Shown here piece by piece: positions 7,440-16,733 of a DNA stretch of 64,000 nucleotides. Every line of letters starts with the position of its first letter. The first letter of the stretch is position 1. A program made the position numbers and the translations under genes. The notes under the pieces were generated by a model that searched no databases, was not told where the DNA came from, and saw only the letters and a list, made by a program, of their open reading frames with translations. The stretch covers positions 5,384,501-5,448,500 of the forward strand of contig NZ_CP159253.1 in the NCBI RefSeq assembly GCF_040438645.1. Direction: 5' to 3'. Source of the stretch: Mesorhizobium sp. WSM2240 (lineage in GTDB: Bacteria > Pseudomonadota > Alphaproteobacteria > Rhizobiales > Rhizobiaceae).

Positions 7440-9263
7440 TCAGGCGGTCGTCTTGTCGCGAATAAGGCTTTTGCGCTTGTCGAACATGCGTACGATATTG
7501 TCTCCCAGATTCTGCTGCTGCGGATTCTCAGTTACTTTCTGGATGCTGTTGCGCTTACGCAGCCGCGCGGCGTCTTGCAGCATGCTGCCGGCCCAGCGAT
7601 AGATGTTGTTGTCGCGCACGATTTCGCGCATCCGCCGCATGCGCTGGCGCTGTTCCTCCGCCGACATCGTCAGAGCGCGCATCATGGCCTCGCCCATCGC
7701 GGTTGCGTCGTAGGGATTGACGATCACCGCTTCGAGCAGTTCGCGCGCCGCCCCGGCGAAGGTGCTTAGGATAAGCACGCCCTGCTCGTCGTCTCTGGAC
7801 GCCACGAACTCCTTGGCCACCAGATTCATGCCATCATGCAGGCTGCTGACCACGCAGGCGTCGGCGGCGCGATAGACGTTGTAGATGTCCTCCTGCGTAT
7901 GGTGTTCCGCCAGCATGATGATCGGCTTGTAACCGTCGGTTCCGTACCGCTGGTTGAAGGCGTCGACGAAGCCGACGCATTCCTGGTGGAGGTGTTGGTA
8001 GGCCGGCAGCGTGCCGCGGCTTGGTGCTGCGATCTGCAGGAAGACCAGCCGGCCAATCCACTCGGGATGGTTGGTAAATAGCTCCTCGATGGCCTGGAAA
8101 CGATCGACGATACCCTTTGTATAATCCATACGCTCGACCCCGACGAACAGCTTGGTGTCGTCCGACAGGCCGTACCGCTCGAAGATCTTGCGCCGGCACT
8201 CCTCGACCGGCGGCTGCGTTTCGAGCGCCGCGGGTGGCCACTCGATCGAGATCGGATAGGAATGCACCAGGGTCGTCTGGCCACCATAGGAGATTGAGGA
8301 GTGCTCGCGCTCGATCCGGCTTTCCAGGAAGCGGTCGACGCTTTCCATGAAATTGTTGCAGTGGAATTGGATGTGGAAGCCCATGATAGAACTGCCGAGC
8401 AGGCCGTCGAGGATCTGTTCCCGCCACGGGCAGATGCTGAACACTTCCGAGTTGGGCCACGGTATGTGCCAGAAGGTGATGATGATCGCTTCCGGCAGCC
8501 GCCGCCGGATCATGCGCGGCAACAGTGCGAAGTGATAATCCTGAATCAGCACGATCGGCCGTTCGTTGCGCGCCTCCTCGACGACGATGTCGGCGAATTT
8601 CTGATTTACCGCCTCGTAAGTCTCCCAGTCCGAGGCGCGGAACAGAGGCCGCGTGAACGCGATATGGCAAAGTGGCCACAGCCCGTCATTGGAGAAGCCG
8701 GAGTAATGACCGTGCTGCTCTTCCTCGCTTAGCCACACCCTGCGCAGCGTGTACGCCGGCTTGCCCGGCGGCACCTGCACGTGGTCGTGCTCGTCGACGG
8801 TGATCTTGTCGGCCGAACCGCCGCCATGCGCGATCCAGGTGCCGGCGCAGGCGCGGGTCACGGGTTCCAGAGCGGAAACCAGCCCGCTCGCTGGCACGAT
8901 GAGATCGACCTCGCCGTCCTTCAGATTATGGATATAGGGTTCGCGGTTCGAGACCACGATGACCTGCGCGCCCGGCAGTTCCGTCCGCAGGATGCGGCGC
9001 AGCGTGTCGGGCGTCCATGAGACGAGGGGGTCGTCGACCGCTCCGCTGTTCTTTTCGAACTCGCGCAGCAACTGGCGTGCTGTTTCAGCTACTGGGCCGG
9101 TGTTCTCAAAAAACGGCTGGTGCGCGCCGTCGGCGAGCCGCCATCTCCAAAGCACGGCCGCCGAAAGGGCGACCGCCAATCCGGAAAGCAAAAGGCTGGT
9201 TGCAAGCAATCCCCACATTCCGCCGGGATATGCTTGCAGAAGACTGGGATCGACGTCTGTCAT
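7440..9263 (-). CDS. Membrane-anchored GT20 glycosyltransferase, trehalose-6-phosphate synthase-like
   Basis: 607 residues. An N-terminal transmembrane helix (about residues 17-41) is unusual for OtsA; the catalytic GT20 domain runs from about residue 98 to 570. Conserved features include VIVVSNREP, the acceptor/donor region [28 protein letters not shown], the phosphate-binding [10 protein letters not shown] (equivalent to the Arg/Lys pair of E. coli OtsA) and [15 protein letters not shown]. The N-terminal loop [11 protein letters not shown] differs from the SAGGL of classical OtsA, so the acceptor need not be glucose-6-phosphate. Upstream on the same strand lie a glycogen-debranching-like gene and a GT4 gene, forming a three-gene glycan or osmolyte cluster. 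No trehalose phosphatase is nearby. A possible EcfG promoter is at 9374-9398. Confidence 0.85.
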   Translation of the reverse strand: MTDVDPSLLQAYPGGMWGLLATSLLLSGLAVALSAAVLWRWRLADGAHQPFFENTGPVAETARQLLREFEKNSGAVDDPLVSWTPDTLRRILRTELPGAQVIVVSNREPYIHNLKDGEVDLIVPASGLVSALEPVTRACAGTWIAHGGGSADKITVDEHDHVQVPPGKPAYTLRRVWLSEEEQHGHYSGFSNDGLWPLCHIAFTRPLFRASDWETYEAVNQKFADIVVEEARNERPIVLIQDYHFALLPRMIRRRLPEAIIITFWHIPWPNSEVFSICPWREQILDGLLGSSIMGFHIQFHCNNFMESVDRFLESRIEREHSSISYGGQTTLVHSYPISIEWPPAALETQPPVEECRRKIFERYGLSDDTKLFVGVERMDYTKGIVDRFQAIEELFTNHPEWIGRLVFLQIAAPSRGTLPAYQHLHQECVGFVDAFNQRYGTDGYKPIIMLAEHHTQEDIYNVYRAADACVVSSLHDGMNLVAKEFVASRDDEQGVLILSTFAGAARELLEAVIVNPYDATAMGEAMMRALTMSAEEQRQRMRRMREIVRDNNIYRWAGSMLQDAARLRKRNSIQKVTENPQQQNLGDNIVRMFDKRKSLIRDKTTA

Positions 9264-9373
9264 GATGGATTACGGGTTATAGTTGATGAAACTAACATCG
9301 GGTGGGTGTTTTCCTCGCGAGGGAGACAGGATGCGGCGGCCGGAAGCCGGCCACGGCATTCGGTCTGGAAGAG

Positions 9374-9398
9374 AACTCCCGGCGCACCGATCCGTTCC
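9374..9398 (-). promoter_or_regulatory. Candidate EcfG-type promoter upstream of the GT20 gene
   Basis: On the minus strand GGAAC (9398-9394), 16 bases, then AGTT (9377-9374). It lies about 110 bases upstream of the GT20 start at 9263, in the 163-base gap after the debranching-like gene. One mismatch from the consensus -10. Confidence 0.35.
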
Positions 9399-9426
9399 GG
9401 AAAAAATCGCCCTTCGCGGCTCTTGG

Positions 9427-11595
9427 TCAGGAACGCACGATCAGCGGCGCCAGCCCCTCATGGCGCGTCTCCAAATAGGCCACCACGCGGTCGCCGACGC
9501 GCTGGAACGACAGGTCCACTTCGGCGGCGCCGACGCTCAACCGGCGTATGGTAAGATGGTCGATGCCGATCGGCAGGCGCGGCCGGGTAACCTGGATTTC
9601 GCCTTTCAGCCCATCGATCTCCAGGCCGAGGCAGGCCTGCATCAGCATGAACACCGATCCCGACGACCAAGCCTGCGGCAGGCAGGCGACGGGATAGGCG
9701 ATAGGTGCTTCGCCGGGCGCGCGGGTGAAGCCGCAGAACAGTTCCGGCAGCCGCATGTTGAAATGCACCGCCGCCTCGAAAGTGCCGCTCAGCAGCCTGA
9801 CCAGGCTGTCGCGGACGCCGTAGCGGGCGAGCCCGGCGGCGCAGATTGCTGTGTCGTGCGGCCAGATCGAGCCGTTGTGATAGGACATCGGGTTGAAGAG
9901 GACCTCGTCGTCGGCAAGCGTACGCACGCCCCAGCCGGAATGAAACGGCGCCGACAGCAGTTGATCGGAGACATGCTGCGCCCGCTCCGGCGACGGCAGG
10001 CCGACAAAAAGCAAATGACCGGCATTCGATGTCCTGACTTCGCAGGGTCGCCCGTCACCGTCGAGCGCCAGGGCGTAGAAATTCCGGTCGTCCATCCAGA
10101 AATGCTCTTCCACGTTTCGGCGCATGGTTTCGGCGCATTCGGTCCAGTGCACCGCCTTACCGGCGTCCTCGCGCTGCAAAGCGAGCTCGGCGAGGCCGCG
10201 ATAGGCGGCGTAGACGTAGCCTTGCACCTCGACCAGCGAGATCGGGCCTTTCGGGATCGTGCCATCCGCGTGGAAAACGGAATCGAAGCTGTCCTTCCAG
10301 CCCTGATTGGCTAGACCGGATTCGGCGGCCCTCTGGTAAGTGACGAAGCCATTGCCGTTCTGCTGGCTCGCCTCATCCATCCAGTTCGCGGCGGCGCAAA
10401 GCGAAGGCCAGAGAGAGTTGATGAACTCCATGTCGCCGGTGCGTTCGACATAGGCGCAGGCCAGGTATATATAGAGCGGCGTCGTATCGACCCCGCCATA
10501 GTAGCGCCCGAACGGCAGTTCGCGCAGCACCGCCATCTCGCCTTTGCGGGTTTCGTGCATGATCTTGCCCGGTTGCGAGTCGCTGAAGGGCGACGTTTCC
10601 GTCGCCTGGTGCTGCGCCAGGAACGACAGCACGCCCCGTGCCAACCCCGGATTGAGCCACAGCATCTGCAGCGCCGAGATCACGCCGTCCCGGCCGAAGG
10701 CGGTCGAGAACCAGGGTATGCCCGCATAGGGGTAGGGTCCGGTCGGCAGGTCGGTGGTGAGCAGTGCAATGTCAGCCCTCGCCCGCGACAACCAGTCGTT
10801 GAACACGCGGCCGGAACTGAAAACGGTGGCGCCGTGCCGTCGCTTCGCCCGCATGCCGAAGCGCGCCCGCGCCGCCGCCGCCCGGTATCTCTCGCGGCTC
10901 GGCTGGGCCGGCCTGTCGGCGCCGACTTCGATGAACAGCGTTTCGCTGCCCCGCTTCGACAGGCGCATGGTGAAATCGGCGCGGTCTGCAAGTATACGGT
11001 CAGGCCGCACCGAGAAGGCGATGGTCGAGTGGCGGTCGAGTTTGTCCAGCCCCTCGTAGCGCATGCTGACGCTGTCTTCCGTCGTTTCCACGTCGTAGTT
11101 CCGGCCGCGCCTGCTGCGGATCGAGCCGCGCACTTCGAACATGTCGCGGAAGTCGGCGGCGAAGCGCAGCGTCACGGGCACAAGCGCCTCGCGTTCACTG
11201 AAGTTCGAGAACTTGATGCGCTCGAACATCCGGTCCTCCCACAGCAGGCGCGAGCGCTCGATATAGATGACGCCTTGCGGGGTGGCGCTGCCGTCTAGCG
11301 TTGTAAGCGGCAGATTGGTCAAATTGGCTGTGAAAATCATATTGTCCTGGCTGAGCGATGCTCCCAGCAGGGAGGGAACGCGCTCGCCGACCAGCAACCT
11401 GAAATGCGATAGGACGCGTGTGTCGTCGCGGAACAGGCCGTCGCCGCTGCCGCGTATATCGCCATAGGCGTCGGCCACCACGAAACAGTCGGCATGCTTC
11501 AGCGCAAACTGCCGGTGCGGCTCGCGCGGGGCGGTATCGTCGAGTCCCGCCAGAGCGATGGCTGGATCGAGTTTGCGCTCGTCGAGTATGGTCAT
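9427..11595 (-). CDS. Amylo-alpha-1,6-glucosidase / glycogen debranching-type glycoside hydrolase
   Basis: 722 residues. The N-terminal part (about 28-225) matches the GDE_N_bis-type beta domain (FALKHADCFVVADAYGDIRGSGDGLFRDDTRVLSHFRL has its typical order, with GDGLFRDDTR). The C-terminal part (about 265-700) is an (alpha/alpha)6 barrel, with WFSTAFGRDGVISALQ and the GSIWPHDTAI motif seen in GDE/GH63-like enzymes. Such proteins hydrolyse alpha-1,6 or related glucosidic links; the substrate cannot be read from sequence. Expected location is cytoplasmic, as no signal peptide is visible. It lies 66 bases after the GT4 gene and before the GT20 gene on the same strand, suggesting joint action on an alpha-glucan or glucosyl osmolyte. 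Confidence 0.85.
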   Translation of the reverse strand: MTILDERKLDPAIALAGLDDTAPREPHRQFALKHADCFVVADAYGDIRGSGDGLFRDDTRVLSHFRLLVGERVPSLLGASLSQDNMIFTANLTNLPLTTLDGSATPQGVIYIERSRLLWEDRMFERIKFSNFSEREALVPVTLRFAADFRDMFEVRGSIRSRRGRNYDVETTEDSVSMRYEGLDKLDRHSTIAFSVRPDRILADRADFTMRLSKRGSETLFIEVGADRPAQPSRERYRAAAARARFGMRAKRRHGATVFSSGRVFNDWLSRARADIALLTTDLPTGPYPYAGIPWFSTAFGRDGVISALQMLWLNPGLARGVLSFLAQHQATETSPFSDSQPGKIMHETRKGEMAVLRELPFGRYYGGVDTTPLYIYLACAYVERTGDMEFINSLWPSLCAAANWMDEASQQNGNGFVTYQRAAESGLANQGWKDSFDSVFHADGTIPKGPISLVEVQGYVYAAYRGLAELALQREDAGKAVHWTECAETMRRNVEEHFWMDDRNFYALALDGDGRPCEVRTSNAGHLLFVGLPSPERAQHVSDQLLSAPFHSGWGVRTLADDEVLFNPMSYHNGSIWPHDTAICAAGLARYGVRDSLVRLLSGTFEAAVHFNMRLPELFCGFTRAPGEAPIAYPVACLPQAWSSGSVFMLMQACLGLEIDGLKGEIQVTRPRLPIGIDHLTIRRLSVGAAEVDLSFQRVGDRVVAYLETRHEGLAPLIVRS

Positions 11596-11661
11596 TGCTG
11601 TTCAACCAGTTTCGTCGACGCCGCGAGGCAGATCGCTTCGCGACGGTTTGCCATCGAGGAA

Positions 11662-12735
11662 TCAGACGGCCACCGCGCCAATTCTATGTCCGTGGGATGC
11701 TGTGTCGAGCAGTTGCCTGTAGATGGCGGCATAATCGCGAGCCATCCGCGTTGCCGAGAAGCGCTTCTCGAACGCAGCCCGCACCAGGTTTCGGTCGAAC
11801 TTTACAGCCCTTCCGACCGCCGCGACCGCCTCATCGATGGAATCGACGATATGGCCGGTCACGCCTTCGTCGATGATTTCGTGCATTGCGCCGCTGTTCC
11901 ACGCGACCACCGGCGTGCCGAAGGCCATGGCCTCGATCACCACCAGCCCGAAGGGTTCGGGCCAGTCGATCGGAAACAGCAGCGCCGCCGCGTTCCCCAG
12001 GAAATCCGCCTTCTGTTCCTCGCCGATTTCACCCAGATATTCGACCGAAACGCCGTCGATCAGCGGCTCGACCGTGTCGTGGAAATAGGCGCGGTCGTCC
12101 TCGCCCACCTTGGCCGCCATCCGGAGCTTCAGGCCGCAGCGGCGGGCGATCTCGATGGCCCGGTCGGGTCGCTTGTCGCGTGAAAGCCGGCCGAGGAAGG
12201 CGAGATAGCCGGCCTCCTCACGCCGCGGGATCGGCCGGTATAGATCGAGCGGCAGGCCGTGGTGAACCGTTCCGACCCAGTTGGCCTCAGCCAACGGCTG
12301 CCGCTGGCGATGCGAGATCGAGATCATAGGAAAATGCGGCCAGCGCCGATATGCGCCGGCGAGATCCTTGTAATCCAGCCGTCCGTGCGGTGTGGTGACC
12401 GTCCGTTCGGGCATGTCCTGGAAGAACGGGAAATGCAGGAAATGGCTGAGGTGAAAATGGATGATATCGAATTCGTCGGCCCGCCGGCGGACATCGTCCA
12501 GCATGGCGAGATGCGCAGCGATCTGCGACTTCAGCGGATACGGATCGAGTCGCAGCGCCTGATCCCTGACAGGCACGAGGGTCGCCGTGGTTTTGGAATC
12601 GCCGCTGGCAAACAGCGTCACCTCGTGACCGAGCTCCACCAGTCCGTCGACGAGATATGCGATGATGCGTTCGGTTCCGCCATAATAGCGCGGAGGCACG
12701 CTCTCAAACAGCGGCGCGACATGCGCAATTTTCAT
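11662..12735 (-). CDS. Family 4 glycosyltransferase
   Basis: 357 residues from the ATG at 12735; the frame extends further upstream, but AAAGGAAT at a good distance and the clean GT4 start MKIAHVAPLFESVPPRYYGG fix this start. The GT-B fold is shown by GGTERIIAYLVDGLVELGHEVTLFA (N-terminal Rossmann half), the acceptor-binding FPFFQDMP / PHGRLDY stretch and the C-terminal EX7E-type region PEPFGLVVIEAMAFGTPVVA (about residues 275-295). It transfers a sugar from a nucleotide donor to an unknown acceptor. First gene of the minus-strand cluster GT4 / debranching-like / GT20. Confidence 0.88.
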   Translation of the reverse strand: MKIAHVAPLFESVPPRYYGGTERIIAYLVDGLVELGHEVTLFASGDSKTTATLVPVRDQALRLDPYPLKSQIAAHLAMLDDVRRRADEFDIIHFHLSHFLHFPFFQDMPERTVTTPHGRLDYKDLAGAYRRWPHFPMISISHRQRQPLAEANWVGTVHHGLPLDLYRPIPRREEAGYLAFLGRLSRDKRPDRAIEIARRCGLKLRMAAKVGEDDRAYFHDTVEPLIDGVSVEYLGEIGEEQKADFLGNAAALLFPIDWPEPFGLVVIEAMAFGTPVVAWNSGAMHEIIDEGVTGHIVDSIDEAVAAVGRAVKFDRNLVRAAFEKRFSATRMARDYAAIYRQLLDTASHGHRIGAVAV

Positions 12736-13041
12736 AAAACATTCCTTTGGAATCCATCTTGTCGCAGGGCGCAATTCATCGCCCCACCAGACAGAAAGCC
12801 GGTTTCGGGAGGAAAGTTCCATGCCCGGCGCGTGCCGGATTCGGGCGGCGACGAGACGCCGCCGGTCGCGACGCGTTGCCGGGTGGGGAGGAAGACGATC
12901 GGCCGCATCTCGTCGGCGCCGAACAGCTCGGCTCGACTTATGTTCCATCGCAGCTGATTCCTGCATGCATGCCGGGCATTGCGCAAATCCGCGCCAGAAA
13001 CCAAACTGGCTTGCTCGCGTTGGTCCGCTGCGGAGAACCTG
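12736..13041. other. Divergent intergenic region between the GT4 gene and ligD
   Basis: 306 bases with no convincing gene. It should hold the promoters of both divergent genes, but I saw no clear -35/-10 pair or GGAAC box. A 7-bp GC stem with a 6-base loop (GGCGGCG / CGCCGCC, 12844-12863) is the only notable structure. Confidence 0.5.
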
Positions 13042-15705
13042 ATGGCAGAGACGAAGCTTTCGAAATACCGGTCGAAACGCGACTTCACCAAGACCGCCGA
13101 GCCGAGCGATAAGGCGGAAGCGTCGCCGTCTCCGCGCCTTCGCTTCGTCATCCAGAAGCATGCTGCGACGCGCCTGCATTACGATCTGCGCCTCGAAATG
13201 GGCGGCGTCTTCAAGTCCTGGGCGGTGACGCGTGGCCCGTCGCTTGATCCGCACGACAAGCGCTTGGCGGTCGAGACGGAAGATCACCCGCTCGCCTATG
13301 GCGATTTCGAAGGCACAATCCCCAAAGGCCAGTATGGCGGCGGAACGGTGCAGCTCTGGGACCGCGGCTATTGGAGCGTCGAAGGCCGCAAGACGCCCGA
13401 GAAGGCGCTGGAATCCGGCGATCTGAAATTCACGCTGGAGGGCAAGCGCCTGCACGGAAGCTGGGTTCTCGTGCGTATGAAGAATGACCGCGACGGCGGC
13501 AAGCGCACCAACTGGCTGCTCATCAAGCACCGCGACGCGGCTGCGCGCGAGGGCGACGGAGACGCCATCCTCGCGGAAGACCGCTCGGTCGCCTCAGGCC
13601 GCACCCTGGCCGAAATCGCCAAGGGCAAAGGCAAAGGCCCGACGCCCTTCATGCTGGCCGGCGACGGAGCGGCGAGCCCGGATGCGGTCTGGAACTCCAA
13701 CAGGGGCGATAGCGAAAAGCTTTCTCCCAGGCAGGAATTGCGAAAGCCGGTCGCGCGCAAGCGCAGCAAGTCGGCGGGCATGCCCGATTTCATTGCGCCG
13801 CAGCTTTGCGAAACCGTGAGCCGTGCACCGAGCGGGTCCGATTGGCTTCACGAGATCAAATTCGATGGCTACCGCATGCAATTGCGCGTCGAGGACGGCC
13901 GCGCGGTGCTGAAGACACGCAAGGGCCTCGACTGGAGCGGCAAGTTCAGCGCGATCGCCGCGGAAGCCGATACGCTTCCGAACTGTATTATCGACGGCGA
14001 GATCGTTGCGCTGGATGGCTCCGGCAGGCCGGATTTCAGCGCGCTTCAGGCCGCTTTGTCCGAACAGGATACCGGCGATCTGGTGTTTTTCGCCTTTGAC
14101 CTGTTGTTCGACGGGTCTGACGACCTGCGGCCGCTGCCGCTCACCGAGCGCAAGGCGAGGCTGCAGGAATTGCTGGCGGACAGCGCGGACGACGTGCCGC
14201 ATATCCGCTTCGTCGAGCATTTCGAAGGCGATGGCGAGGCGGTGCTTCGTTCGGCAAGCAGTCTCGGCCTGGAAGGCATCATCTCCAAGAAGGCGAGCGC
14301 GCCTTACGAATCCGGAAGAACTGCGAGCTGGACCAAGGCCAAGAGCCGGGAAGGTCAGGAAATCGTGATCGGCGGATGGACGACGACAAACGGCAAGTTC
14401 CGCTCGCTGCTCGCCGGCGTTTTTCACGACGGGCATTTCGTCCATGTCGGCCGCGTCGGAACCGGCTTCGGCCGCGACAAGGTTGAGAAGCTGCTACCGA
14501 AGCTGAAGGCGATGAAGACGACCAAATCCCCCTTCACCGGCGCCAACGCGCCGAAAAAAGCCGCCAATATTAACTGGACCAAACCCGAACTAGTCGCCGA
14601 GATCCAGTTCGCGGGCTGGACCGATGGCGGCCAGATCAGGCAGGCGGCGTTCAAGGGATTGCGCGAGGACAAGCCTGCGCGTGAGGTTAGGGCGGAAACC
14701 CCGGCGCCCGTCGAGCAGGCGCAAGCCGCCGAACCCAACGCCGATGTCAAGCAAGCCGCAAAGCCTGTCAGGATCCGTGGCAAGGGAGGAAAGCCGATGG
14801 TCATGGGCGTAGCGATATCGAACCCGGAGAAGGAGATGTGGCCCGACGCCGGCGATGGCGAGCCGGTAACCAAGCTCGATCTCGCAGAGTATTTCGAGGC
14901 CGTCGGGCGCTGGCTGATCGAGCACATAAAGGGCCGTCCATGCTCGATAATTCGCGCGCCGGACGGCATCGGCGGCGAACAGTTCTTCCAGCGCCATGCA
15001 ATGCCCGGCACGTCGAAACTGATCGAACTGGTGCCGGTATTCGGCGACAAGAAGCCCTATCTGCAGATCGACCAAGTCGAAGGTCTCGCCGCCGTCGCCC
15101 AGATCGGTGCGCTGGAACTGCACCCTTGGAACTGCGAACCCGGAAAGCCGGAAGTGCCGGGCCGGCTGGTTTTCGATCTCGATCCTGGGCCGGAGGTCGA
15201 ATTTGCCGACATCATCGTGGCGGCCAGGGAGATGCGCGAGCGGCTGGAGGCGCTTGGCATGGTCAGCTTCTGCAAGACCACCGGCGGCAAGGGCCTGCAT
15301 GTGGTGACGCCGCTGAAAGCGCCGGCCAAGGGCGGGCCTGACTGGAAGGAAGCCAAGGCGTTCGCCCAGGAGATCTGCAAGCAGATGGCGCGCGACAGCC
15401 CCGACCGCTATCTCGTCAATATGTCCAAGAAGCTGCGCACCGGCCGTATCTTCCTCGACTACCTCCGCAACGACCGCATGGCGACGGCGGTAGCGCCGCT
15501 GTCGCCTCGTGCGCGGCCGAGCGCAACTGTGTCGATGCCGCTGAACTGGGAAGAGGTTAAACCGGGTCTCGACCCGAAGCGCTATACGCTCCGTACCGCG
15601 CCGGCGCTGCTCGCCAAAACCACCGCCTGGCAGGACTACTGCGATAGCGAGCGGCCGTTGAAACCGGCCATCAAGCGGCTCGGCAAGGTGAAGGCGGCTG
15701 CCTGA
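13042..15705 (+). CDS. ligD: ATP-dependent DNA ligase LigD (PE-LIG-POL arrangement)
   Basis: 887 residues from the ATG at 13042 (GGAG seven bases upstream); a start at 12979 in the same frame lacks support. Three domains: a 3'-phosphoesterase (about 35-180; [15 protein letters not shown] and [19 protein letters not shown]), an ATP-dependent ligase (about 245-560; adenylation motif EIKFDGYR with nucleophile Lys273), and a C-terminal primase/polymerase (about 600-870; LVFDLDPG and [12 protein letters not shown] metal-binding motifs). LigD performs non-homologous end joining with Ku; no ku gene is in this window. The Pseudomonas/rhizobial domain order is used, unlike mycobacterial POL-PE-LIG. 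The region between LIG and POL (about 555-595) is a low-complexity linker. Confidence 0.96.
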   Translation: MAETKLSKYRSKRDFTKTAEPSDKAEASPSPRLRFVIQKHAATRLHYDLRLEMGGVFKSWAVTRGPSLDPHDKRLAVETEDHPLAYGDFEGTIPKGQYGGGTVQLWDRGYWSVEGRKTPEKALESGDLKFTLEGKRLHGSWVLVRMKNDRDGGKRTNWLLIKHRDAAAREGDGDAILAEDRSVASGRTLAEIAKGKGKGPTPFMLAGDGAASPDAVWNSNRGDSEKLSPRQELRKPVARKRSKSAGMPDFIAPQLCETVSRAPSGSDWLHEIKFDGYRMQLRVEDGRAVLKTRKGLDWSGKFSAIAAEADTLPNCIIDGEIVALDGSGRPDFSALQAALSEQDTGDLVFFAFDLLFDGSDDLRPLPLTERKARLQELLADSADDVPHIRFVEHFEGDGEAVLRSASSLGLEGIISKKASAPYESGRTASWTKAKSREGQEIVIGGWTTTNGKFRSLLAGVFHDGHFVHVGRVGTGFGRDKVEKLLPKLKAMKTTKSPFTGANAPKKAANINWTKPELVAEIQFAGWTDGGQIRQAAFKGLREDKPAREVRAETPAPVEQAQAAEPNADVKQAAKPVRIRGKGGKPMVMGVAISNPEKEMWPDAGDGEPVTKLDLAEYFEAVGRWLIEHIKGRPCSIIRAPDGIGGEQFFQRHAMPGTSKLIELVPVFGDKKPYLQIDQVEGLAAVAQIGALELHPWNCEPGKPEVPGRLVFDLDPGPEVEFADIIVAAREMRERLEALGMVSFCKTTGGKGLHVVTPLKAPAKGGPDWKEAKAFAQEICKQMARDSPDRYLVNMSKKLRTGRIFLDYLRNDRMATAVAPLSPRARPSATVSMPLNWEEVKPGLDPKRYTLRTAPALLAKTTAWQDYCDSERPLKPAIKRLGKVKAAA

Positions 15706-15709
15706 CGGC

Positions 15710-15734
15710 GGAACGTTTGCCGTCCGTTGCTGTT
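15710..15734 (+). promoter_or_regulatory. Candidate EcfG-type promoter for the small hydrophilic protein
   Basis: GGAAC (15710-15714), 16 bases, TGTT (15731-15734), starting 5 bases after the ligD stop. The predicted transcript start near 15741 would leave a leader of about 23 bases that contains the GGAGG of the next gene. Best placed of the five candidates in the window. Confidence 0.45.
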
Positions 15735-15763
15735 GTCAGTAGACGACAGTGACGGAGGCGAAC

Positions 15764-16129
15764 ATGCCCGATCAGGCGAAGAAAATCGAGAAGGATGCGG
15801 CCGGCCAGTTTGTCCGCTCCAAGCATGGCTGTGACAATGACGGTCTCTCCAGCGCTGAGCCGCGTGTGATTTCCGGCGGCGACGCCACCTTTGATGACGA
15901 GCCTGATTTTCCTCCGGAAAGCCGCAACGACCGGGCGACCGGCGCACGCAAGCTGCAATCCGTCGGTGGTGGCGGCATGGAGGACAGTCCAGACGAGCGC
16001 ACCCATGAGGGGCCGCCGGAACACGGCCTGCAGGAAGATATGGACGAGACTCCCGAAAAGACGCGTCACGGCGACGGCCAGAACCCGCCAGGCAGCTTCG
16101 GCGCATCGAAGCCGAAAAGAGACACCTGA
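15764..16129 (+). CDS. Small hydrophilic, acidic protein of unknown function downstream of ligD
   Basis: 121 residues from the ATG at 15764, which has GGAGG five bases upstream; the frame is open from a GTG at 15749. The protein has no hydrophobic segment. It is rich in Asp, Glu, Gly, Pro and charged residues and looks largely disordered (ESRNDRATGARKLQSVGGGG, EDSPDERTHEGPPEHG). I recognise no domain. It has an EcfG-like promoter just upstream, so a stress-induced hydrophilin-like role is possible but unproven. Coding potential is supported by the strong SD and by placement. Confidence 0.65.
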   Translation: MPDQAKKIEKDAAGQFVRSKHGCDNDGLSSAEPRVISGGDATFDDEPDFPPESRNDRATGARKLQSVGGGGMEDSPDERTHEGPPEHGLQEDMDETPEKTRHGDGQNPPGSFGASKPKRDT

Positions 16130-16202
16130 TCGGTTCGACTGGCGTTCGCAGCCGCGTCGCTTCAAGGCTCGCTGGCAAAACCGCCGCCCAATCGCTATGT
16201 GA

Positions 16203-16228
16203 ACGCAGGCAAATGACATTGCCTGCGT
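16203..16228. promoter_or_regulatory. Perfect 10-bp inverted repeat upstream of zur
   Basis: ACGCAGGCAA (16203-16212) and TTGCCTGCGT (16219-16228) are exact reverse complements around a 6-base spacer ATGACA. It lies 45 bases before the zur start and 73 bases after the previous gene. It may be an operator or an RNA hairpin/terminator; there is no T tract. It does not resemble the AT-rich Zur boxes known from other bacteria. Confidence 0.45.
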
Positions 16229-16272
16229 GCTGTGCAAAACTTTCGCCGGCGCGAAGCGAGCGGAAGGACATC

Positions 16273-16677
16273 ATGGCGACCAGGGAAATGCTGACGAAGA
16301 ACCAGTTGCGGGTGCTCGAAAAACTCGAGGCCGCGACCGGGCCGCTCAGCGCCTACACGCTTCTCGACCAGTTGCGCAGTGAGGGCTTTCGCGCGCCGCT
16401 TCAGGTCTATCGTGCGCTCGACGGGCTGATGAATGCCGGTTTCGTGCACCGCCTTGAAAGCATGAACGCCTTCGTCGCCTGTTCGGAGCCGCACGACCAC
16501 AGCCACCGCATGATCGCCTTCGCCATCTGTGACAAATGCGGCCAGGTGGCCGAGTTCTCAGACGAGAAGGTGGGAAAGAGCCTCGACGCCTGGGTCGGCT
16601 CCACCGGTTTCGCCGCCAAAAAGGCGGTCATCGAGTTCCGCGGCACCTGCGCGGCTTGTGCGGCCGTGGCGGCTTAA
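16273..16677 (+). CDS. zur: Fur-family zinc uptake regulator Zur
   Basis: 134 residues from the ATG at 16273 (GGAAGGAC upstream). The winged-helix N-terminus (LTKNQLRVLEKLEAATGPLSAYTLLDQLR) and VYRALDGLMNAGFVHRLESMNAFVAC match Zur better than Fur or Irr, including the SAYTLLDQLR and RALDGL...GFVH segments. Two CxxC pairs (ICDKCG near residue 89 and TCAACA at the C-terminus) would hold the structural zinc. Zur represses zinc uptake genes when zinc is abundant. It is alone here: no znu genes are adjacent, and it converges with polA. Confidence 0.85.
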   Translation: MATREMLTKNQLRVLEKLEAATGPLSAYTLLDQLRSEGFRAPLQVYRALDGLMNAGFVHRLESMNAFVACSEPHDHSHRMIAFAICDKCGQVAEFSDEKVGKSLDAWVGSTGFAAKKAVIEFRGTCAACAAVAA

Positions 16678-16733
16678 TAGCCTGATCACGCCCAAGGCGC
16701 GCCGAGGCGGGCCGACCTTATCTCAAACGCGCA

